Below the pieces are notes generated by a model. It had not been told where the DNA came from. It did not search any database and saw nothing but the letters and a program-made list of their open reading frames with translations. DNA of 64,000 bases from Merluccius polli. Its lineage: Eukaryota > Chordata > Actinopteri > Gadiformes > Merlucciidae. The translations under genes were made by a program, and so were the position numbers. Within the stretch, counting starts at the first letter, position 1, and the number at the start of each line of letters is the position of its first letter. Positions 14,119 to 26,600 of this stretch are shown here, one piece after another. The DNA lies in NCBI GenBank assembly GCA_030340625.1, contig JAOPHQ010000850.1, positions 1 to 64,000 of the forward strand, given 5' to 3'.

Positions 14119-14725
14119 GCCCGTATATATATTTATGATGGTATGTGCGAACATTCACCAAATCCCATGAGATTCTGGGTCCCAAACGATGTTGATCCAA
14201 GTGTCATTTCATTATTTTTGCCCACCAAGTGTGTCTGGAACTCAGTGATAGATGGTCCAGGATAACCTTGTTCACCCCCTTTGAAGCATCCACAGAGACG
14301 GATCGCCTTTTCTAAAACCGGGGGTCATGACATCTGTTGACCCGAATTAATAATAATAATGAATGAAGCTTATAATGTAAGCCTTTCATTGGGACCAATC
14401 TCTAAAGTGCTACAGGTAAGAACACATCGCAAAAAAAACAGAGCACTTTTAAAAAAAATGGTTATTCTTTGTTTTTTCTCTGAAGATCACCACAACACAA
14501 CAAGTGCTGGCGACACTTGAGTCTGCACAGGTTCTGATTGAATGAAAAAGGGCACAAGCGTTTAAATGGAGGCGGACAACCACATTTCTTAAAACCATTT
14601 GAGAAAAATCGCTGTATTCGCCTCGTACTTATTCAAGTGCGAATAGGGAAAATAATCTGTAAAAGTTGCCCTCTTTCCCCCCTGCTCAACTCACTCACCA
14701 CCACTCCCCCTCCCCTGTTTATCTG

Positions 14726-14727
<2 letters not shown>

Positions 14728-14771
<44 letters not shown>
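14728..14771. repeat. (GT)n microsatellite
   Basis: About 43 bp of pure GT. Confidence 0.9.
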
Positions 14772-14772
<1 letters not shown>

Positions 14773-15197
14773 TGTGGGTGCCTGTGTGGTCCTCCTCATG
14801 AAGTTTAAGACACGAGTCGAGGCATCCACGGAACGGTAACCTAACCTTGCACAGTGTTGGGCCATGAAATGCACCATCTGTTACAGCGAGATGATACACA
14901 GACAACCTCTGTGTGGATGCCCAACTTTATTCCGTGTGGTGCTTTATTTATTATGGGCTGTGAAACATCCATAATGCTGGAATATTTCACACATTTTTAT
15001 TTTTCTGTGAGAATCTGTCCTGGTCGTTATTTATATTTATAATGTATATATATATATAATAATATATTTTCATAATCTTCGCTGTGCACAAATTGCCTTT
15101 CTGAGTATAAAAGAAAGAAGGCAATGATATATTTCTTCAAAAACTAGAGTTGGAGTGAAATGGTTGAATGTAATATGGTTATATGGTTGAATGTTAT

Positions 15198-15198
15198 A

Positions 15199-15239
<41 letters not shown>

Positions 15240-15492
15240 TACACATTCATACATACATACATACATACATACATACATACACACATACACACACACATAC
15301 ATACATACATACATACATACATACATACATACATACACACACACATACATATGTACGTACATACATACACACATACGTACGTACGTACATACATACATAC
15401 ATACATACGTACATACATACATACATACATACATACATACATACATACATACATACATACATACACACATACATACGTACATACATACATAG
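15198..15492. repeat. (TA)n plus long (TACA)n tetranucleotide array
   Basis: About 30 bp of TA, a short CA block, then about 245 bp of CATA tetranucleotides with CACA and CGTA variants. Tyr-Ile-His-Thr reading frames here are artefacts. Confidence 0.95.
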
Positions 15493-17112
15493 CTTATTCA
15501 AAGTCAATCTGCCCAATGCCGAGCAGTGAAGCAAAAAAAAAGAAAAAAGCACGAAGGAAGTGAGCAAAAGGTTTCCCACGGTTCATTTAAAACAAGCACC
15601 TCTCTGTTTGCAATCAAGCGTAGACATGACATCACTGTCCTGGGAGGGAGCAAGCGTGTATGGCAGCGGCAGCGAACTGTGAGCTGTTAGCTGTGCGCCT
15701 GCTCTGGAGGTGCTGAACGAAACGGCGGAGCACATGTCCCCCGGCCCCCTTGTCATCACCCAGAGGTCCATGGTGCGCTCCGCCAAACCTACCTCTGTGT
15801 TATTACTGGAATCTGAAACAAGGCCAATATTTAGACCCCAAAATCACCGAATCAAAACGTGTACTTGAAATCAAGTGTTTTTCCACCGCCTAATTTTGCG
15901 GGGGCGAAAACACAGAATGTATACTGATGTTATAATTATGGTGTTAACATCTGGCGGAGAGTGCAGCTGTTAAAAAGCTTCCAACAAATGTTTACAGAAC
16001 CCCCCCCCCCCCAACACCAACACCACCACCACCACCTCTTCACCACCACCATCTCCACCCGGTACGTTTTAGTTGTGGCCCATTGACGTAGTGATGATCA
16101 TGGGGACCTAAAGTCCTCATTAATGTAATGTCCGCACATTGCCTCAGCTCACCGGGATAGGAAATCAATGCAGCCTCGCCTGCGGTCGACACTGAGAGCT
16201 GCCCATCTCCGACCTTCATCTGCAACGTCCAGAGAGCCTCCTTCTTCACGGGCAGCAGCACAGCAGTATGAGTAAGACGTTTATATCGACCGCCACGAGG
16301 AGCGGTAGCGGTGGGCCTCGTGGCGGCCCCCGGCGTGGACATAAGGGGTTAATTGGGACAAAGTTTGACGTCCCCTCTGGGTGATCTGTGCCTTCATTTC
16401 TGCTGCGGTGTTCATAGCTGAGGGGGAGTTTGGTCCTTGCGACCCTCGATGGCCTCTCTTTCATTTGGCAACGTGCAGATGAAATGAAGAAAAGGGGGCT
16501 TCGGTGATGCCCCGGTGGTTTGACATTTTCGGGGGGTGGGGGGGGGGGGGTGGGGGGGGGGGGGAAATAAACATTTCTCCGATTAATTCTTCTATATCCT
16601 TTGAGGGCAGTTATTGCTTTCTTGCAAATTCTCGGGGTTGATTTGAATAACAAATTTGGATGCGCATTGCAAATGTTGCGCTCTCTCCCACAAGATCTGA
16701 AAGCACTTTATCTCTCTTTATACATTCATAAAGCATGCCTGGAGCTGCTCTCTCCCCGTTTAGGCTCTGGTTGGCCCACAGAGATGCTAATGTTCAAATA
16801 CTATATTCTCCCGCAAGCTTGTTAGCAAGTTATACATTAAATTGTTTGCCAATTACAAAGTCCTCTACACTTCTCCAAGTCTCACGGGTAAATAAAAGTA
16901 AAACCAACTCGACGACAACTATACAAGCCTGTGAACATGTTGAATCCTAATGCCTCGCGTATGTTGAATTGAATGTTGGATTAAACCGCCACAATAAAGA
17001 CAGCACGTCAGAAAATAAGAAAGAAAAAAAAGAAAAATGATTTTCAGAGGTCTTCATTTATGCTGTCTTTGGCACACAGCTGGCTCATCCGTCTGGACCT
17101 GTGGGTAGCTTC

Positions 17113-17121
17113 CCCCCCCCC

Positions 17122-17162
<41 letters not shown>

Positions 17163-17165
17163 ACA
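17113..17165. repeat. Poly-C and (CA)n
   Basis: A C run of about 13 followed by about 40 bp of CA. Confidence 0.85.
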
Positions 17166-17605
17166 TAAACTGAATGGGGGTGACCCAGCATAGATGACAG
17201 TTTTGTTATCTGCGTTGTGCCAGCTTCATATGCCAGTGAACTCCATTCTGGTGATCCTCCAAAAAGGTTTGTTTGGTGCAAAAAACCCATCCTGGGTGTG
17301 TGTTCTTAAAATGATATGAAACCCAGTTGGACCCTGGATCACAAAGAAGAACAGATGCTAAAAAATGTGAATAGGTAACACAAAGGAAATCAATAGTGGT
17401 CTCTGGAGCTAAACCAGCTGTACTTCTCGTCAATAGTGATGTGCAATGGGAACGATGCAGTCTCTCTAGAGGCAGGATCGTGTTTTAATTACATGGTGAA
17501 GGATACTGATGTGCCTTGAGATTGAATGTTGTATATTCATGACTGCACATTCATGAGGAGCAGGAATACACATACTGTCCTAGTAAACTAATAATTATAA
17601 GAATA

Positions 17606-17606
<1 letters not shown>

Positions 17607-17686
<80 letters not shown>
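17607..17686. repeat. (TA)n microsatellite
   Basis: About 80 bp of uninterrupted TA, about 1 kb upstream of the gfra4 start codon. Confidence 0.95.
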
Positions 17687-17689
<3 letters not shown>

Positions 17690-18089
17690 CCCAGTCAATT
17701 ATCATGACTGGGACTTACTCGTGAATGTGAATGAACACTGACTCTTGCATACTAATATAATGAAAAAACTGTGGTCAAGTGTTTTCAAAAGGCTGGGGAA
17801 GGGGGGGTCATTGTATCACTATAGTGTGATTTAAAAAAAGCTGTCTTCAGTATACCGTTATCTCTCTAATTGTAACCTCAATAATGGCCAGGTTTCCATC
17901 CGAGATCCAGCAAAAAACGCATGCCATGCACCACTTTAATAAGTCCCCCTGGTCATACAATAAAGCAATAAATCAGCTCAGGAGACTACATCACCAAGTG
18001 CGCCGTTTTAGGGGGGATTTCTATTATCCTGACACCAAGTCACCAAGTGCACTTGGTTTCCCCCCATGCGGGATGATTCACGCAGCACG

Positions 18090-18637
18090 TGTGTAGTACA
18101 GCCACACCATCCATCCATCCTTACCCTCCTCTCCTAGCTGCCTCCCTTTTTTATTTCTCTCCCCCTTTACACTTGGCTCTCCCTTTACCCCAAAACGGAG
18201 GTGATACCGTCATACCTACCGACCGCGCACGGATAGGAGGACGAGGAGTTGGAGGAGGAGGAGGTGGTGGACGCGCAGACCTCAGAAACCAGCGCACCGC
18301 ACCATGCATGCGGCGCAGAGAGAGACGGGTGATCAGTTGCGGTGTAACTTTCCCAGCATCACAGCGCATGGCTCCTCGCTCCGGGTGGTCGTCATGACTG
18401 CACTTTACTGAGGAGGAGGTGGGGGGGAAAGGAAGAAGTGGATGAAGCATCTGAGCTTGGACATATTGCTGCTGCTGCTGCTGTGTGAGCGTGTGTGTGT
18501 GTGTGTGTGTGTGTGAGTGAGTGTGTGTGTGTGTGTGGGCTCAGTGCTGAGAGGGTGGACTTAACGCGGTGCTGGACCTGCTGCGCCGCCGGGAGTTGAA
18601 GAGAGAGAGAGACTCGTTATCTGGTGCTGGTGTCAAG
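18090..18637 (+). promoter_or_regulatory. Putative gfra4 promoter and 5' leader with upstream ORFs
   Basis: This CpG-richer block directly precedes the start codon. It contains GC-rich stretches around 18210-18330, a GGA-rich run near 18236-18268, a CTG repeat (about 18469-18483) and a GT repeat (about 18490-18537). Short upstream ORFs are visible: 18368-18397 (MAPRSGWSS), 18394-18411, which starts inside the stop of the first, and 18442-18516 (MKHLSLDILLLLLL then CERVCVCVCV). None is in frame with the main ATG. No clear TATA box was identified, and the transcription start is unknown. Confidence 0.5.
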
Positions 18638-18680
18638 ATGGGGCTGTGGGGAGTCTATCTGGTGCACTTTCTAACTTTGG
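18638..18680 (+). CDS. gfra4: gfra4 exon 1: start codon and signal-peptide N-terminus
   Basis: This exon encodes MGLWGVYLVHFLTL plus the first base of the next codon, the start of a hydrophobic secretion signal. The ATG lies in a strong Kozak context (AAG before, G after). The donor GTACGT begins at 18681. Joining to 42788 in phase 1 yields Ala-Leu-Met-Glu-Val-Val-Leu-Ala, completing a plausible signal peptide. The same sequence also contains an in-frame ATG at 42793, but that alone would lack a full signal peptide, so this upstream start is preferred. Confidence 0.8.
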
Positions 18681-18739
18681 GTACGTGGCCAGTTTTTCTT
18701 TCTTCATAATGTAAAGTGCGTGAGAAATGTTGGAGGAGG

Positions 18740-18774
<35 letters not shown>

Positions 18775-19254
18775 GGGGAGATATGTGCATATGGATGCAA
18801 AGGTTATTTTATGATGGTGGTGGAAGGTGAAAGATATGAAACATGACTAGAAACTTTTCGTCGCCCCTGCCAGTTCTTGTAGGCATATTTTATATATTTT
18901 CTGACTGTATAGTTATGAAAGGGCCAGGAAAATAAGGGACAAAAAGATTCCCCAAAAAGACTATATAGCCTATAGTCTATATATATCCTACTATAGTCTA
19001 CTATAATAATAATAATAATAATAATACAAAAAATACTATGTTACCTCATGGATAGGACGTTAAGTGAAATATCAATATTTGTGTATGCAAAGCTGATAGG
19101 CTTTCATTATTCAACAATGCATCAATCGAGGGAAAGCGCGTAAAGATGTTGCGCATATGTGTGTGTGCGTGTGCGTGCGCGTGTGTGTGCGTGTGTGTGT
19201 GCAGTGCATGAAGCGCAAGCCTTAAAGATGTTGCGCGCTTGTGCGTAAAGATGT

Positions 19255-19328
<74 letters not shown>

Positions 19329-20137
19329 GCATGAAGCGCAAGCCTTCACGCGTTTGCGTGCCCTGATGTATTCACTATGTTTCTCTTAATGACCAGAGTC
19401 AATATCTTATGGCTTGTGCTGAGTTTCATCCAAGTTTCTGAATGGCGCATGTTACATGTTATACATTTATTTTTTTTACATTCACACTCGTGCACGATGT
19501 ATCCCCTTACCTCGCCACATCTTGGTACAGCCAGGTATGGGCATAGGGCACCTGAGTCATTTACATAGGTCTCTGTCATCTGCGTAACGCCCCACGTAAA
19601 GTCACATCCCCATGTAATTGGATGGAGTTGGAGTGTCTTTTGCCCACAAGCCATAACAGACAGAGTGAGATGTCGCTTTGCTCACAGCAGTCTCTTATCA
19701 CACCAGTTGATCCTCTAGATGATGATGATGATGATGGTGAAATAAGTAAATGCACAGCACATAATGTAGTAGCCTGACCACAACAATTAATCCAACAACA
19801 ACTGTATTCACAAGTAATACCTATCCTGTGTAACTTAATTCATGGGCATTCATGGGGTGTTCATGGGGTACTTCATTTACCCTGCAGTACTACACTATTG
19901 ACTTTCTGCAGATCAGCTTCAGACTGTGTTTAACCATCTGCCCGAGACAATTAGCCGAGGCAGCCCACCGATAGATCAGCCACCACTGGCTGTTTGGGTG
20001 ACTTGATGCATTTATATGGCCTGCTGAAGAGTTATAATGGCTTTGCGTGGCTAGTGACTGGGGGTTAAACACACGCACACTCACACGCACACGCACGCAC
20101 CCATGCATGCAGACGCACACGCAGACGCACACGCACA

Positions 20138-20202
<65 letters not shown>

Positions 20203-20862
20203 CACTGTTCTTCAGGTAGCTTTTGTTTGAATTATAAGAAATCTGGAGAAGAGTAAGTATGTGTCCACTAGCAGACCAATGATGAGTCTACTAAAAGCAA
20301 GAGTTGACACTCACTAAATTGCTAAATTGCTTCTTGGTCTTTAACTGATGAGAGAGAAGAGAATAAAAAAAAACTAATTGTAGGAAAAGTGAAGTGGAAA
20401 GTTCAAGCATTGATCTAATCTATAAGATGAATGTGCACAGCGCATCTCTTTGACAGATCCACACCGGAGTCAAACACCATGCTGAGAATTAAGTGTCATT
20501 TTGCCATCCAAGCCATCTTTGCTTTAGCTATCATTTGTTTGCATCAACCGGGGGGTGGGGGGGGCGCTGGTAGTAGCAGCAGCAGTACTGTATAGTCAGA
20601 TCATTATGTTCATAGGGTGGTATTACAGGTTCGAACCTCAGCAGACTTGATTGCATGAAATATGAATGGTTCACATTGGATGATTGAGACATTATCTACA
20701 CAGGGATCCTGACTGGTAACCTTGTAATTGTAAATCACCACCGGCGTACCAGACTTGTTTGCCAATCGGGAGTAATTGACCTGATTGAACGTAACATTTC
20801 TCATGCGGACACATAGGCCTATACCTTCTAATTAACACAGTAGGATGACCTAGGCTCCTGTT

Positions 20863-20939
<77 letters not shown>

Positions 20940-20960
20940 GAGAGAGAGAATGCACGCACA

Positions 20961-21009
<49 letters not shown>

Positions 21010-23568
21010 GTATTACCATGCATCTTATCAGCTGGTATATTGGCTGGCCTCGACTAAAGGGATTTGCAATGAATCTCATTTGAAACAGGCACCCCACTGA
21101 TAGCCTATCAGAAGCTCTCGGTTTTTTTCTCATTGGGCGAGAATGAAGCGAACATTGAAATCCAATTAAAACCACCCACTTCTTCATCCCGAGACCATCC
21201 ATATCCGGGCAGACACGCCCCCACCCGAAATTAAAGACTTCGTAAGGCATTTAAACATGTGAGAAAGTAGTCATGTCATACACTCCTAGAATGATAAGAA
21301 TCTCAACTTTTAGTCTATAACCATTTTTAGCATTATGGTGCAATTGCGATGGTTGGGCTTGGTGGCATTCAACTCTTTTGTCCCTGACCTTTCAATAGAG
21401 GGGTCAAATGTTAAAATTGAACAATGGGTTCTCAAGCTATTCACCTGTCTGTCTCATCATGTTTGTATGGTCATTTTTGCATTGGTTTGCATTGGATTTA
21501 TTGTTTTATTTGGAAACTCCACCTAAACCTATCTACTAAAACCTCTCTACTTTTGCTCTACTTCACTTTATTGCATCATATCCAAGGCATGCGTTGGATT
21601 TATCGAATGCATGCATCAAATCCAGTGCGTAGACCTGGCAAGTGTCAAAATATCCAATGTTGTCCTGGCTAGTCATTTTTTATTGAATAATATGAGATTG
21701 TGAGAGCTGAATTTGATCACCTTTATATATTAAGTATATCTCAGACATGATTGTGTATTTTACATTAAAAAAATATGATGTCCAATCATTACGACCTAAA
21801 ACCGAGTGATAGCCTATTCTGTTATCTCCCGCCTATGTTTGAATTTTGGAGGGAATTAATACTAATATAAATAGACAAGATAGAGCTGGTTATCACATCT
21901 TTAAACAATGAGACCAACGCTGGAAACAGTGCTCTTGATTGCGCTGCTGGACGTAGACCAGCCGCCATGAAAGCGCCGGTCTGTATGGGTTTTTCGTTTC
22001 GAAGGCAGAAAGTGTACCAAGAATTGTCCTCTACTCTGATTAAACTTCTGTCACAAGAACTTATATGTAGCTCTGTGATAGATGTGTTTTCTTTATTTAT
22101 TCTTAGGGTTTTCTCGTTCACTCGTCCATTCCATTAACAATTTAATCGGCTATTTCCATTTTGTCATATTCATAAAAAATACATACAACATGAAATACAT
22201 CTCCTCTTGAAGCATTCGTTCTCTTGTAATAATTATTTTCTCTTTTCCATTATTACTGTCATGACATTCCTATATGTTAAGCCTCTATATCATGTTTTAT
22301 TTCGGTTATTATAATGAATATTAAAAAAAACAACCTGCAATGTTTCGACTGGGAGAATTCGAGTCGACTTGGGACACTCTGAACGACGATTTGACTGGTC
22401 GACTGTTAGGGTACGGCCCTAATATTACCCCACGCCTAAATATATAGTTTTCATAGCTCTGTGCTGAGCAGGTCAAATGATGATGAAGGACTCTAAGAGC
22501 CTGCCATCCTGTCTTCCATCTCTCGATATCCACAGGAAATATATCTGAGTGCACTCATGTCACACATCTGAGGGTGAAAAGCTTTAGACACCGTGGCGCT
22601 TCCTATCGCCTGGCTCACTTGAAGCCTTGAAGGGGGAAAGAAAGCCCCATATCTAATTATTGAGATTTTAACCTCACTGTTGAGATGGCGCTTTGCCATT
22701 TTTGTCTTGTGTGACTGCAGATGGATGGCTAGGAGGCGCAAGATGGTAAAACGTCTGGCTGACCAAAAACTGTCAAGCAAGTAGACAGTAGTAAAGTCAG
22801 ATATAGGCCTAATTCAAAGCGGCGCAAAAGTATCAGTTCGAGGAATTATTTCATCAGTAGTCAACGTTTTGAACCAGTAATTGCTGCTGACTTTATGGTA
22901 CGCTAAAAATATTCCTAGTGTGTCACAGGTCAGCAAACCATATTAGTTTTGACTATCATCGTCCTCCTTCCTGATTCTCATGTAGGATTTTATTTTTATA
23001 TCTACTTATGTTAAGTGGCAAAGCATGTTGTTAAATGGAGTGAGAAGTGAGTTGTTAGAAAGCATGCTTCTTTAGTTTGTTTACAGAAAGCATGAAGATG
23101 ATGAATTGTTCATTTGTCTTTTCTCTTGCCCTTCTGATTTAATGGTTTGCCAGAATGAGCTCTGCATGGTATAGCTTAATGTTTTTATACACTTAGACAC
23201 ACAAAGAAAAAGGAAAAGTAACAATACATGTTTCAATAATATTTTAAAATCATAGTGTCAATATATAATAACTATAAGAAAAGTAGTGCATAGAAATAAC
23301 TGCATAAGATAAATGTCTTTATACAATGATGTTTACAACCATGACAATTTCAGGGTCTGGCATTAAAAGCCTTTGTGGTTGTGGTTGGAGAAGAAGAATC
23401 AGGGCACGTACTATCCAGAAGAACTGGACTGAAGCTAGTGGTTGGATATCTCAGTTTTGGAAAGCAACTTGACTCTTGGTGGTTAAAAAGTAGAATCAAT
23501 CTTTCTGTCAGAACTGAATATGGTTTTGCAACTGTTGGCTGAAAAAAGGTTGTAGGCAAGACCCATTT

Positions 23569-23645
<77 letters not shown>

Positions 23646-26600
23646 CGTGCGTACGTGCGTGCCTGTGTGTGTGTGTGTGTGTGTGTGTGTGCATGCGTAC
23701 GTGCGTCTGTGCCTGTGTGTGTGTGTGTGTGTGTGTGTGGAGGGGGGGGGGGGGGGGGGGGGCGGGAGTGTCATTTTTGGTGTTAAAGTGTGTGTTCAGG
23801 CCTGGTCACACTGTATATATTACATATAAAGCAGATCAGAATTAGACATGCCTGACTGCTCACCTGGGACACCTGGATGTGTGTCAGAGTTCAATTGAAG
23901 GAAACATCTGTGATAGGGCCAAGCTGATAACACCTATAATCTACTGACCTCCTTTTCGCTATACAGTCAAATCAGGTTTTATTTCTAATGGAAAAGTTTC
24001 AGTAGCCCAGTTAGCCTAGTTTCAGAAGTTCACAAGTAAGACTGTCTGAAGCTGTCTGAACATGAAGTTTAATGTCCCTGTAGTCAATCCAAGAATTTAA
24101 CGGTAAATTAATTTGTATGGTTAAGTTTTATTGCTGTGAGACGAAACACATTAGCTGGCATTACTGTCTTATAATTGCAATTGTGTTTGCTGTGTATTTT
24201 GTATTCTGACATTTTTTGCTGACAAATTGTGGCAGGGGAACTGCAGCAGAAGCAAGATTACCTAAAGGCAAAATGATAAAACCCATGTAATTTTCAATCA
24301 TATTTATGCAAATCTCAGACGGGTGCAGGATGATAATTTTAGATTTACTATTATTTACTATTACTATTTAGTCATTTAGCAGCATTTGTTTTTATCCAAA
24401 GTGACTTTCACTCAATTCACATATAGATTTCTCAAGGATGCCTATGGGCAGGTAATCGAACGCAGTACTTTTTGTCTGGGACTCCAATACCCTAGCCACT
24501 ACACTCCTGCCCCAACCCCCCTCCCCATTTTAAAACATCCTACACTTCGAATAGTAAAACACATTTTCAATTGTCAGCTCCCTAACGGAGGCTCAAAGCA
24601 AGTGAGCACAGCCACAGATTCAGAGCTTAACAGTACAAGTCATCGACGATTCGAGTGGGACCCCTTGCTGCTAATCGCAGGGTCTCCCTGTATTAAAAGA
24701 CCCAGCAGTGGTGGAGTGTGTGGTGTGGAGACTAAATGTGGCCCCCAAGGCCCCAGCAGAGGCTCATTAGCTGGGAGTCTCTGTTTATGCTGAGTGAAAG
24801 CCTGTCTCTGACAAGCAGCCACAGCCCCATTGTGACAACATTTCAAACGAAGGGCTTAAGCTCCACTTCCTCCCCTCTTGCGTCGCCGTAGCGTTTTCTG
24901 GGACACTGCAAAATCTATTCAGGGTCCAGAGTAGACATCTCCACGAAGATAGATGGAGGTGAAACTTGTGAGACGAGAAAAGACGACAAAGGTCTAAGGA
25001 TGCATTTTTGAAGTGTTTTTTTCTCTCTCCGGTTTAGTCAAGTGTGGAATCAATTTTCCATTGCACATAAGGCGGACAATATGGTTCTGAGGCATTTTTA
25101 CTAACTTGACTGACTGTGTTTTTTTTTTTCTTCGCCCACAGCTGTGATATTAGACCTTAGTTTATCTATGACAGTTAGAAAAAGCTGTGACTGCAGCAGA
25201 CCTTGGTCATATCCGGTGCACTAATCCTGAAATGGTGAGGCTTTTACACCCACACTTCTTGTGTAAACACTGGTGCTCTCTCCTCCTCATCTTCCTCCTC
25301 CTCCTTTTTTTCATACATTTATAATATTTGATATGCTTTTGTATTAATAGCATAAAGTTTCCGTGCTCTTTCTGATCCATATCCTACTTTATGTTGTTTT
25401 TGAAACGTCTTTGATATTAATACATTAAAGTACATTTATGGGAACATAAAAACATATTAAGGGGAAACAATAATTTAATTTTCTTCTATAATTATTTTAT
25501 TTACTTCCCTAAATAGGCCATCAATGGGATTCATCTTTGCTACACATTACATTACAATACATTACACAACTTAATTTTGGAGATGCTTTCATCCACAGAG
25601 ACTTACAATAAGATCAGTCTCTCATAGAGAGACCTGGATGATATTGACAAATCTCAGCAGTATTTTCCAAAAACTCTCGCCAAAAACCCTTTGAGTCGTT
25701 ACATTGCATCTCTTTCTGAGAACGTATAATATATCAGCTCTACTGTTCTACTACTCTTTTAAACTGGGCCGCAATATGTGACAAATTTACTACAGGCTCA
25801 CAAGTAATGAGCCAAAAAATTAAGGAAAATGTGAAAACAAATTGAACAGACCAGGGCGACAGACTACAACACTCTACAACGTCGATGGATGCAGCTGTCT
25901 GATATTATTGTGGTCACAATGCCGTTCTCATGACAAGCAAGACATGTATTTTATATCCGAAAAGAGATGGCTGCATTATACGCTGTGCAGCTATTGTTTT
26001 ATTTAAGATAAATATGGACTATTTATTACCCAGGGCCATGTCAGTGTGTATTTACACATTGAGTAATGTGTATTTACACATTGAGGCAAGTGAATTCCCC
26101 TTTATTTCAGAAGGCAGAGTCTAATAGTTTTTGTTCAGCATTACCAGACTGTACATTGACTTATACGAGTCAAGTTGTGGCACCAAACTATTTCTCATTT
26201 AAATGAATTAATCTATTGTTCATGTCCACAAGGAGCTTTTTGCTTAATCAAATCAATGAAATCTTATTGGTGACCTCGTTGTTATTTTAATAAAATGAAA
26301 AGACTGTAAATTCCTCTTTGCATGTAATGAATTAGATCAATGTCTGGAGCGGGAAACCTGAGATCCGTCATGTCCCATGTGTGCCACAGATCACATTCGG
26401 GAAGGGGCTCAAGCGCAGAAAGACCCTGACCTGCCAGTAATGCATTGACACTTAGGGCCAGATGTCCTCAAACCACAGAAACCATAGCCTTTAAAAAGGG
26501 AAGCATTGGATACTGTCTCAGTCAATGGAAATGTAGAGAGGGACAGTAGTAGTCAGTAGTATTGATGTAGATCAGTGGTTACAGTGGTTTTGACGGTGCT

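Noticed and set aside
15144..15580. Tyr-Ile-His-Thr and Cys-Met-Tyr-Val frames
   Set aside because: Translation of CATA/TATG tetranucleotide repeats in several frames; the same applies to HTHT, VCVC, SLSL and ERER frames elsewhere.
16246..16653. 135-codon minus-strand frame
   Set aside because: Contains poly-Pro from a G run; no domain recognised, and the opposite strand is equally non-coding.
18089..18397. 102-codon plus-strand frame upstream of gfra4
   Set aside because: Low-complexity Gly-rich sequence in the GC-rich leader; only its last ATG (18368) is kept as a small uORF.
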